Positions 33,611 through 40,641 of a DNA stretch of 64,000 nucleotides are shown here, piece after piece. Under the pieces are notes generated by a model. It was given only the letters and a program-made list of their open reading frames with translations, was not told where the DNA came from and did no database searches. Position 1 is the stretch's first letter. Each line of letters opens with the position of its first letter. Made by a program: the position numbers and the translations under genes. Origin of the DNA: JBAZTO01 sp041661865 (lineage in GTDB: Bacteria > Planctomycetota > Phycisphaerae > SM23-33); NCBI GenBank assembly GCA_041661865.1, contig JBAZTO010000001.1, positions 1 to 64,000 of the forward strand. The letters run 5' to 3'.

Positions 33611-34960
33611 ATGGCTGACGCTTCCACCAACCTCAACCGCCTCACCCAGCTCGCTGGGCAGGGCCAGCTCGGAGCACCCCCCGTGTCCACTTCCCGTGAG
33701 TTCTACATCTACCTCGATGGCGCCAACCAGCTGAAGACCGAGAGCTTCATCGCTGACCTGCTCGCCAAGACCCCGGCGCTCGCCACCACCCTGCCGACCG
33801 TCCTCCCGTCCGAGTCGGCCAACGGCTGGAAGACCCCGGCCCAGTACGGCATCGTCGCTACCCCGCCTGCTGCTCCGGTCGCGCCCCCGGCGCCGCCCGC
33901 TCCGCCGGCTCCCCCGGCTGCGCCGCCCGTCATGGCGGCTCCGCCCGTCCAGCCGCCCAAGGAGGTCATCCATGAGGCCGTCCGCGTCGAGGTGAAGCAG
34001 GAGGTGGCCGCGCAGACCACCGCCGTCGCGACCACCGCCCAGAACACCGCCGTCGCCCTGCCCGGCGAGGTCGGCACCGACGAGGAGGCCGACGCCGTCC
34101 TCCGTCAGCTGATGTCCACCACCAGCGGGGACAACCGCTCCATCGCTGATGCGGTGGGTGAGGTCGCCGACGCCGGCGGCATGTCGCACAAGCTGCCGAT
34201 CGCGCAGCTCAAGCAGGGCAACTGGGACGTGCCCAAGCAGGTCGACGGCAAGATCGCCGAGCACCTGCCGGTCGGCAACCGGCCCTACACCGCGGTCTAC
34301 CTGTGCTACCGGCTCGGCGCGACCGGCTGGCAGGGCGGCGGGGCGAAGGGTTCCGGCGGCAAGCCGCCGCTCTGGCGCTTCGCGCTGCCGCACCCCAAGG
34401 TCAACCCGGCCGCGTGGGACTATATCAAGGAAGTCACCCGCCACGGCCGCCGCGTGCAGTTCACCCCCGGCCTGGACCAGGCCACCGGCATCGACAAGAA
34501 GGCCAAGTTCGACGTCGTCGGCCGCATGACCCCCGAGGTCCACGTCCTCTGCTGGCGCCCGTCCGCCGGCTTCTTCGAACTGGTCGTCGGCGGCTACGCG
34601 GCGACCACCGAGACCGTGGCCTGCCTCAACGATGCGGACACCAAGGGCCTGACCAACCTGACCTGCAGCTTCGAGATCGAGAAGCGCAAGACGGAGAACA
34701 AGCGGGTCATGAAGATCGATCCGCAGGCGAAGAACTCGTCCTGGGAAGAGGAGTGGGTCAAGCTCTCGGCCGATGGGTCCGAGAAGGCGGCGACCATCCT
34801 CAACGCGTGGCGTGAGTATTGCGCCCGGGATCGCAAGACCCTGGTGAACACCATGCTCGCGTTCATGAACACCACGGACTTCGACGGGCTGTCGCTCGAG
34901 CAGATCGACAACCTCCTGAAGAAGTACAACGAGATCCCGGACGAGCCCCGCGCCCGCTGA
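33611..34960 (+). CDS. unknown protein in its own transcription unit, possible abundant DNA-metabolism protein
   Basis: 449 residues from ATG 33611. Residues 75-115 are a P/A-rich linker. The C-terminal 250 residues form a folded mixed alpha/beta domain containing GNRPYTAVYLCYRLGATGW and PSAGFFELVVGGYAATTE, ending in helices. It is bounded by a palindrome upstream and a strong intrinsic terminator downstream, and third positions are strongly GC-biased, which suggests separate and high expression. By location it may be a single-strand or recombination DNA-binding protein, but no family is recognised. Confidence 0.7.
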   Translation: MADASTNLNRLTQLAGQGQLGAPPVSTSREFYIYLDGANQLKTESFIADLLAKTPALATTLPTVLPSESANGWKTPAQYGIVATPPAAPVAPPAPPAPPAPPAAPPVMAAPPVQPPKEVIHEAVRVEVKQEVAAQTTAVATTAQNTAVALPGEVGTDEEADAVLRQLMSTTSGDNRSIADAVGEVADAGGMSHKLPIAQLKQGNWDVPKQVDGKIAEHLPVGNRPYTAVYLCYRLGATGWQGGGAKGSGGKPPLWRFALPHPKVNPAAWDYIKEVTRHGRRVQFTPGLDQATGIDKKAKFDVVGRMTPEVHVLCWRPSAGFFELVVGGYAATTETVACLNDADTKGLTNLTCSFEIEKRKTENKRVMKIDPQAKNSSWEEEWVKLSADGSEKAATILNAWREYCARDRKTLVNTMLAFMNTTDFDGLSLEQIDNLLKKYNEIPDEPRAR

Positions 34961-34979
34961 ACTGCGCCACCAACAGAAT

Positions 34980-35014
34980 CCGCCCCTGGCATTCCCAGGG
35001 GCGGTTTTCTGTTT
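34980..35014 (+). terminator. strong intrinsic terminator
   Basis: CCGCCCCTGG (34980-34989) pairs with CCAGGGGCGG (34995-35004) around CATTC, followed by TTTTCTGTTT. Ten GC-rich base pairs plus a T-tract make this the clearest rho-independent terminator on the plus strand. Confidence 0.9.
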
Positions 35015-35026
35015 ACAAGGACAACC

Positions 35027-35326
35027 ATGAGCAACACACCAAACGGAATCGGGTCGTCGATCGCCCGACTCATCAAGGGAACGGCCGTCGAAGTTCGATG
35101 GTCCCCGAAACTGCAGATCACCGTCGATGGGATGGTGCTTCAGAACGCCATGACGGTGGAATACCACCCGAGTGGAGAGAACGGCAACAGCAGTGACCTG
35201 CTCGTCGTGCTCTTTCAAGGGTCTCTGGAATCACCGCGCGCTGCCCAGGTGACGCGCACGATCTCGAGCGTCGTGGCCAACTCGACGGGCGATGGCATCA
35301 CGGCCACGCTGACGGCTCCGGCATGA
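35027..35326 (+). CDS. small unknown protein
   Basis: 99 residues, ATG 35027, the first gene after a terminator. Basic N-terminal third, then beta strands. No motif recognised. It overlaps the nuclease gene by 4 nt, so the two are coupled. Confidence 0.7.
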   Translation: MSNTPNGIGSSIARLIKGTAVEVRWSPKLQITVDGMVLQNAMTVEYHPSGENGNSSDLLVVLFQGSLESPRAAQVTRTISSVVANSTGDGITATLTAPA

Positions 35327-36513
35327 GCCTGCCGCCGCCCCCTGCTGCTCCACCTGCTGCTCCACCCGAACTCTCCCCGGCTGAGATCCTCGCCAAGGCC
35401 TACGCGGACGCTGTCGCTGGTCTGCCGCCGGACGAAGCCAAGAGCCGGTTGGATCACATCCGGCTGATCGCGAATATGTCGCCGTCGGCCATCGGCGATT
35501 ACGCAGCCTGCCCGCTCAAGGCCGTCTACGACGCTGATTATCCCCGGGTTTTCAAGCCGCAGTTCCAGTGCTACTCGAACTTCGGGAAGATCTGCCACTG
35601 GCAGACCCAGTACATGATCGGCGGTGCGACGCTCGAAGACCGCCCGCCTCAGAAGGAATGGGACTCTGCGCGAGACACGCCTGATGTCCCGAGCACGCCG
35701 GCGAACTTCCTCGCCCGCGTTGAGCAGTGCGCGACGGTCGCGGCTGCCGTCGTTCGTGATGCGACTCCGTTGCCCCCTGGCGTGCAGTGGAAGTCGGAGA
35801 TCAAGGCCTACAGCAAGAACTGGCTCCGGTATCGCATCGGTCGCAAGGGCGACAACTGCGGTTTCGGTGGCAGCATCGATCTCGCGGCGTCCGACCGCTC
35901 GGTTCTCTGGGACCTCAAGTTCGTCGGCGCGAAGAAGGTGCCGCAGGAGAGCGACATCAACCCCAAGTTCAGGCCTGATGCCGGGTTCCTGACCACGGGC
36001 AACGCAGGCGTGAAGAACGTCTACGTCTGGCAGTGTGGTTCGTACCACATTCTGACCCAGATCCCGCGGACCAACATCGTGTGGGTCGGCCGCGACGGGA
36101 AGACGAAGTCCTACGTCGGCATGGACTGGTCGAGCGAGCGAGGCCAGGTCTTCGCGAACTCGATCAAGAGCTTCCTGACCTTCGTTGACACCCCCGGATT
36201 CCGGCAGCTTGCCTGGCCGATTCGGGCCACGCACTGCGATGACTGTTCGCACAAGGATCGCTGCCCTGCCTGGATGATCTCGAGCGCCAAGAGCCCGGAT
36301 TACAAACGTGCGACGGCGAACTTCGACGTGCTGGAGTCGCTGATCAAGGACAACGCGGGCGCGGCCGTGACGGTTCCGTTCCCGTCGGTGGACAAGCAGT
36401 TGCCGGGGGTTCCTCTGCCGGCTTGGCCTGCTACCCTGCCTCCGCCCCCGGCGCCGCCGGCGGGTCTTCCCCCGCCCCCGCCGCCTCCGTCGGGGATCTC
36501 CTTCCAGCTCTGA
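35323..36513 (+). CDS. PD-(D/E)XK nuclease, Cas4/RecB-like, with four-cysteine cluster
   Basis: 396 residues, ATG 35323. Nuclease signatures: GSIDLA (D186), VLWDLKF (D197, K199) and a later QCGSYH (QxxxY-like). Four cysteines, C63 in the N-terminal part and C305, C308 and C314 in a CDDCSHKDRC cluster, match the split layout that holds an iron-sulphur cluster in Cas4 and AddB. It would degrade or resect DNA ends. Both termini are poly-proline, as in other replication proteins here. No cas1 or cas2 gene lies nearby, so a recombination role is more likely than CRISPR adaptation. Confidence 0.82.
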   Translation: MSLPPPPAAPPAAPPELSPAEILAKAYADAVAGLPPDEAKSRLDHIRLIANMSPSAIGDYAACPLKAVYDADYPRVFKPQFQCYSNFGKICHWQTQYMIGGATLEDRPPQKEWDSARDTPDVPSTPANFLARVEQCATVAAAVVRDATPLPPGVQWKSEIKAYSKNWLRYRIGRKGDNCGFGGSIDLAASDRSVLWDLKFVGAKKVPQESDINPKFRPDAGFLTTGNAGVKNVYVWQCGSYHILTQIPRTNIVWVGRDGKTKSYVGMDWSSERGQVFANSIKSFLTFVDTPGFRQLAWPIRATHCDDCSHKDRCPAWMISSAKSPDYKRATANFDVLESLIKDNAGAAVTVPFPSVDKQLPGVPLPAWPATLPPPPAPPAGLPPPPPPPSGISFQL

Positions 36514-37106
36514 TGAACCTCAAGAACGACGCATACCTCAAAACCGCCACGCTGACGTTCACCAAAGTGTGTTCGTGCAGCGTGGCTGGTTGCGTTGATT
36601 GTCGTTCATGGATCACGGAGTCAGACATCCCATTCCACATGCAGGGTCCGGTGATGCTCGCCATCGCCAACACTGTCGGGGTGGACATGCTTCGCCTGCT
36701 CAACCAACGATACACGATAGTGACCGTGATCGCGAGCGCCTTCGAGGCGCCGGTTGTGATACAGTCGATCAAGGAGAACGTCACCGCGGCCGGCCCGGTG
36801 AACTGCTTCACTGGGTTGAAGGAGGTCCACAACGCTGGCCCGCCACCAGGCCCAGGGCAGCAAGCCCTGGCCTCGTCGGAGCCCCGCCCGAACCTCGTTC
36901 AAGATGCCCAGATGGCCGATCGCCTGGGCCGTTGCGCTGATGCACTGACCAAGGCTGCAGAGGCTATGGAGAAGGACCGGCTCCCGGTCCTTCAACTGGG
37001 GCCGTCCACGATCATCTACGATCGCCGGCGGTTCCTGCAGATCTTCCCGAAGCCCGAGAAGCGCTCGTGGCTCCGGCAGTTCCTGATCAGCCTGCTGACG
37101 GATTGA
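36513..37106 (+). CDS. unknown protein with N-terminal cysteine cluster
   Basis: 197 residues, ATG 36513 overlapping the nuclease stop by one base. Near residue 20 is CSCSVAGCVDCRSW, a likely metal site, followed by a helical middle, a G/P-rich linker and a basic C-terminus (RRRFLQIFPKPEKRSW). Function unknown. Confidence 0.7.
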   Translation: MNLKNDAYLKTATLTFTKVCSCSVAGCVDCRSWITESDIPFHMQGPVMLAIANTVGVDMLRLLNQRYTIVTVIASAFEAPVVIQSIKENVTAAGPVNCFTGLKEVHNAGPPPGPGQQALASSEPRPNLVQDAQMADRLGRCADALTKAAEAMEKDRLPVLQLGPSTIIYDRRRFLQIFPKPEKRSWLRQFLISLLTD

Positions 37107-37131
37107 AAAGCGCTTCCCGGCGCTTTTCTTT
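37106..37131 (+). terminator. intrinsic terminator
   Basis: AAAAGCGC (37106-37113) pairs with GCGCTTTT (37120-37127) around TTCCCG, followed by CTTTA. It begins at the last base of the upstream stop codon and closes the nuclease operon. Confidence 0.85.
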
Positions 37132-37149
37132 ACCTCGAGCGCCGAGGGC

Positions 37150-37179
37150 TTGACCCTTGACTTTACGCAGCAATATGCT
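37150..37179 (+). promoter_or_regulatory. weak sigma70-like promoter candidate
   Basis: TTGACC (37150-37155) and TATGCT (37174-37179) are separated by 18 nt, directly after a terminator, which is where a promoter is expected. The predicted transcription start would fall at or just after ATG 37184, so the mRNA would be leaderless. Either that is true or the real promoter is elsewhere. Confidence 0.3.
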
Positions 37180-37183
37180 GCCC

Positions 37184-37642
37184 ATGACGGTTGTGGCTTT
37201 CGACGTCGATCTGCACCGGGTCCACGGCTACTCCGACGCAGGAGAGCGCATCTGCTACAACGCCCCCGAATGGCCGTGGGCGGTGGTTCTCGCGGCGGAC
37301 AAGGTTCTGGTTGAGATCGCCAGCCCCGTTGACACCTCGAAGAGTGATGCTGAAAGCTATAACCGCCGGAAGTGGGCCATCGGCAACTCCCTGATGATCG
37401 GCCGCCTGATGTGCGTGGCAGAGCAGCAGGGCATGATGGCAAAGATCCTGGTTTCCCCCGCGAACAAGTGGACGCTGGGGCATCCTGAGAAGGTGCGCGA
37501 CACGATCGCGAACTGCGTCAAGGAGGACAACCACGACATCCGCGCCTGCCGCGCCATGCTCCACTACCATCGAACCAACCCTGATAAGTGGGTACCAATC
37601 CGGTCCTACTACGATTCGCTTTCGAAACGAGGCACCCGATGA
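37184..37642 (+). CDS. RuvC/RNase H-fold nuclease candidate
   Basis: 152 residues from ATG 37184; upstream TTG and ATG codons would add shadow residues. The pattern fits RuvC-like resolvases: VVAFDVD at the first strand (D7, D9), VLVEIASP (E44), a helix GNSLMIGRLMCVAEQQG, the SPANKWTLG segment, and a C-terminal helix with NHDIRACRAMLHY (D118). Such enzymes cleave branched DNA during phage recombination or before packaging. The final acidic pair usual in RuvC (DAADA) is reduced to one Asp, so activity is not certain. Confidence 0.6.
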   Translation: MTVVAFDVDLHRVHGYSDAGERICYNAPEWPWAVVLAADKVLVEIASPVDTSKSDAESYNRRKWAIGNSLMIGRLMCVAEQQGMMAKILVSPANKWTLGHPEKVRDTIANCVKEDNHDIRACRAMLHYHRTNPDKWVPIRSYYDSLSKRGTR

Positions 37643-38481
37643 CTCTCTCCACCTACACCTTCAACCTGCATAGGCCCGGCGCCATCGCCGAGCGTGACGC
37701 CGCCACTGGCCGGCTGATCGTCACCGCCGTCTCCTGCGTCGAGTTCCTGGCCCCTGGCCGGGTTCCCTCGCTGAGCGTGCGCGGTGACCTGCCGCTGAAG
37801 CCCGGCGTGATCTACAAGGCCTTCACGGGCGTCAGCGCGGCTTTCCCCTTCCCCTTCCTCGGCTGCATGGTGCGTGCCGCGATGGAGGCCTGGCGCTTCG
37901 GCGTCGAGGTGAAGCGCATCGACTTCGGCGAGAACAGCGAGCTGATCATCTACTTCACGGTCCTCGAGCAGCTGCGCCTCGACCAGGCGCAGCTCAGGTT
38001 CGAGATCAGCCACGATTGCCTCTCGGTCTGCACGGCGATCGACACCGTCGAAGGTGGACGGCTCTCCCTGCCGGGCATCAAGATCGCGATCGAGCCGGTG
38101 TCGGCCCGTCGCGTGACCGAGCGCCAGGTGATGGCTGGGCAGCCGGCCAGCCAGCAGATGACTGACGCCGAAGCGGCGAAGAAGGCCGCCGAGTGGCTGA
38201 ACGCCCCGGACGAGAAGGGCAAGATCGTCGGCGGATCTGACCAGGTGTTCGCGCGCCAGGTCGAACGCCCGGCGGTGGTGACGGCTGCCGTCGCGCCCAA
38301 GGACATGAAGAGCAGCCTCAGTCGCGGGGTGGTCACCGCCCCGCTCCGGGCGGTGCCGGCTGAGGTCGCCGGCGAGGGGCAGCCGAAGCCACTCGACCCG
38401 GACATGAAGGAAGAGTTCACGACGATCACTCCCCAGGCCGAGCGCCCCGCCGATCCGGCCAACGCTCTCGCGGGGCTCTAA
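37639..38481 (+). CDS. unknown protein
   Basis: 280 residues, ATG 37639 in an ATGA overlap. A beta-rich N-terminal domain of about 165 residues is followed by a helical and disordered C-terminal half (QQMTDAEAAKKAAEWLNAP). No motif recognised. It is coupled to the RuvC-like gene. Confidence 0.75.
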   Translation: MTLSTYTFNLHRPGAIAERDAATGRLIVTAVSCVEFLAPGRVPSLSVRGDLPLKPGVIYKAFTGVSAAFPFPFLGCMVRAAMEAWRFGVEVKRIDFGENSELIIYFTVLEQLRLDQAQLRFEISHDCLSVCTAIDTVEGGRLSLPGIKIAIEPVSARRVTERQVMAGQPASQQMTDAEAAKKAAEWLNAPDEKGKIVGGSDQVFARQVERPAVVTAAVAPKDMKSSLSRGVVTAPLRAVPAEVAGEGQPKPLDPDMKEEFTTITPQAERPADPANALAGL

Positions 38482-38485
38482 TCGC

Positions 38486-38956
38486 ATGCGCCGCCCGCTC
38501 TACATCACGGAGTTGGCGGCGCAGCCCTTCCCGCTGGGGCTGATCGGCCACCTCCTCCAAGAGCACAAGAGCTTCCTGCAGACCATCTGTTTTCAGGATA
38601 ACGAGCTGGGGGATTCGGCTCACGCCACCGAGGCCTACAACACCAAGATCGTGCTTCCGCTGAATCACCAGTTAGAGCGGAACGGGAAGCCTCTGCGCCT
38701 ATCGACCATCGAGGTCGATCACGGCCGTCATCACACGGTCAAGATCTCCTACCAGGCCCGCATCAACGGCAGCGGCTGGACGGAGGATTCGGTTCGCCTG
38801 AGCCTGTTCCTCGTGTCGAAGAAGTCGATCGCCATGGAGCGCAAGGCTGAAGAGGACGGGGAAGAGTTCACCGTCGTTGCGCCCAGGCGCGGCGCGGTGG
38901 TCACCAAGCGACCGAAGAACAGGAAGCGCAAACGGCGCTACGGCGCGACGGCTTAG
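38486..38956 (+). CDS. unknown protein with basic tail
   Basis: 156 residues, last gene of the rightward block. A folded first 120 residues and a strongly basic C-terminal tail (KRPKNRKRKRRYG), which suggests nucleic-acid binding. A double hairpin follows. Confidence 0.75.
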   Translation: MRRPLYITELAAQPFPLGLIGHLLQEHKSFLQTICFQDNELGDSAHATEAYNTKIVLPLNHQLERNGKPLRLSTIEVDHGRHHTVKISYQARINGSGWTEDSVRLSLFLVSKKSIAMERKAEEDGEEFTVVAPRRGAVVTKRPKNRKRKRRYGATA

Positions 38957-38959
38957 GCA

Positions 38960-38981
38960 TTCTATATTCTGGAATATAGAA
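38960..38981. terminator. AT-rich hairpin between converging genes
   Basis: TTCTATATTC and GAATATAGAA pair perfectly around TG. It sits 3 nt after the last rightward stop and 3 nt before the main terminator. It may be a symmetric binding site or an extra terminator element. Confidence 0.5.
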
Positions 38982-38984
38982 CGG

Positions 38985-39017
38985 AAAAAGCCCCAGGCCT
39001 CAGGCCTGGGGCTTTTT
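38985..39017. terminator. bidirectional intrinsic terminator between early and late blocks
   Basis: AAAAAGCCCCAGGCC (38985-38999) pairs with GGCCTGGGGCTTTTT (39003-39017) around TCA: 15 perfect pairs. The A/T ends give a U-tract in both directions, so it stops the rightward replication transcripts and the leftward structural transcripts. Confidence 0.95.
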
Positions 39018-39038
39018 CTATTCTACTTTTCAGAACGC

Positions 39039-39869
39039 TTACCGGACGGTGCCGGTCGAGAACTCCATCGGCACCGCAGCGTCGGCCTGCAGCGAGGCAG
39101 TCTCGGTGATCAGGGTCGAAGCCGCGCCGACCTGCCAGCTGTGGGCGGTGATGAAGCAGTCCTCGAGGTACAGCGCACCGTAGTTGCGGTTGGCGTTGTC
39201 CCGGAGGATGAAGCCGAGGCCGAACGGGTGGCTGAACAGCTCCGACATCAGGTTGATGTAGAAGGCATCGGGCTTCGCTCCGGCGATCTCGGGGTCTGCC
39301 CCGGTGAGCGAGCCGGCCTCGAAGAAGATCTCAGGGAACACGCCGCTCGGGGTGTTGGGCGCCGCGATGGCCGCAGCCACCGAGTCGACCACACCGCTGG
39401 CGCCGGACGACGCCACGGCGCCGTTCTTGATCACGGCCTTACCGTTGGCGACTGCGACCGCCGACGGGTAGTAGGCGTAGAGGGCGCGCATCAGCGAGGG
39501 GCCGCGGAACATCACGCGGCCGATGCTGCCGACGACCTGCACGCGCCCGCCAGCCTGGTAGCTGCGGCGCGAGCCGATCTCGAAGATCTTCTGGACGGTC
39601 TGCACCTGGTTGATCGACACCTGCTCGAGCAGGCCGACCGGGTAGAGGGCGTCCTTGCCGTTCGCGGGCTGATCCGCGGACGAGTTGATCGCCGTCTGCA
39701 GGTTGGCGTAGGTCGTGATGTCCATCGCCATGTCGGCGATGCGCGGCGGGCCGGCAACCACCAACACCGTCTCGGCGTTGATGTACCGGCCGCTGCGGAT
39801 CGTCGCCTCGACGTGGCGAGTGGCGCGGTTCCACTTGGCGACTGACGTGGTGGTCGGGATGGTTGCCAT
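39039..39869 (-). CDS. tail tube protein (likely)
   Basis: 276 residues, last gene of the leftward block, directly downstream of the tail sheath, the usual place of the tube gene in contractile-tail phages. The sequence is beta-rich with GRVQVVGSIGRVMFRGPS and FGLGFILRDNANRNYGALYLED, compatible with a tube fold. The call rests mostly on gene order and composition. Confidence 0.6.
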   Translation of the reverse strand: MATIPTTTSVAKWNRATRHVEATIRSGRYINAETVLVVAGPPRIADMAMDITTYANLQTAINSSADQPANGKDALYPVGLLEQVSINQVQTVQKIFEIGSRRSYQAGGRVQVVGSIGRVMFRGPSLMRALYAYYPSAVAVANGKAVIKNGAVASSGASGVVDSVAAAIAAPNTPSGVFPEIFFEAGSLTGADPEIAGAKPDAFYINLMSELFSHPFGLGFILRDNANRNYGALYLEDCFITAHSWQVGAASTLITETASLQADAAVPMEFSTGTVR

Positions 39870-39880
39870 GGTTCAGTTCC

Positions 39881-40633
39881 TCAGCGACGGGCCATGAACG
39901 AGCCCGCCGTGCGGCCCAGGTACTGGTCGCCTCCGGCATGCTCGAGGGGTGATGCGCTCTTCATCGAGCCGGGGAGCTTGGCCAGGAAGGCGCCGGCGGT
40001 ACGGGCCATGCCCGCACACTTGTCGTCGCCGTCCTTGTCGTCCTTCTCACCCTTCTCGGGCTTTTCGGACTTCTCGGCCTTCTCGCCCTTCTCCTTCTTG
40101 CCCTTGTCCTCGCCCTTGTCCTCAGATTTCTCCTTGGCGGGGGACTCGCCCTTCTCGTGCGCAGGGGTCTCGCCGGCTTCCGGCTCGCCGCCGGCCGCGG
40201 TCGGGGTCGGGCCTTCGCCCTCACCGGGCTGGGCATCGGACTCGCCGCCGTCGCCGCCGGTCGGGACCGGGGCATCCGAGACGGGCGGGCCACCGGCCGA
40301 GCCACCGACGTCCGCCGGAGGCGGGCCGCCGGCAGCCGCCTGCGCGGCGAGCTCGGGCGGGATCACAGCCGGGCCAGCCTGGCCCGCGCCAGCGTCAGGC
40401 GGCAGGCCGCCGCCCGCATCGGGCGGCATGCCAGCGGGGGTTCCGCCAGCGGCCTGCAGCTGGGCCACCAGGGCCGCGATCTGCTCGGGCGGCAGGCTGG
40501 CGATCAGCGCCTGCAGCTCGGGCGGCAAGCCGCCACCCTGCGGCGGCAGGCCGGAGCCGCCGTCGACGGGCATGGCTTCCCCGCCGGCGGAGATGCCGGG
40601 CGAGCCGGGGATCATGGGTGCGAAGCCTGGCAT
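39881..40633 (-). CDS. low-complexity P/G/K/E-rich virion-cluster protein
   Basis: 250 residues between sheath and tube genes. The first 150 residues are P/G/A-rich, then about 45 residues are nearly all K, E, D, G and S, and the last 45 contain two similar motifs (ARTAGAFLAKLP and GRTAGSFMARR). Mostly disordered. Possibly a tail-associated or assembly linker protein. Function unknown. Confidence 0.65.
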   Translation of the reverse strand: MPGFAPMIPGSPGISAGGEAMPVDGGSGLPPQGGGLPPELQALIASLPPEQIAALVAQLQAAGGTPAGMPPDAGGGLPPDAGAGQAGPAVIPPELAAQAAAGGPPPADVGGSAGGPPVSDAPVPTGGDGGESDAQPGEGEGPTPTAAGGEPEAGETPAHEKGESPAKEKSEDKGEDKGKKEKGEKAEKSEKPEKGEKDDKDGDDKCAGMARTAGAFLAKLPGSMKSASPLEHAGGDQYLGRTAGSFMARR

Positions 40634-40641
40634 GGATTGCC

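Noticed and set aside
35323..36513. CRISPR-associated Cas4 with an adaptation module
   Set aside because: No Cas1- or Cas2-like protein or repeat array is present in the window; the neighbours point to phage recombination.
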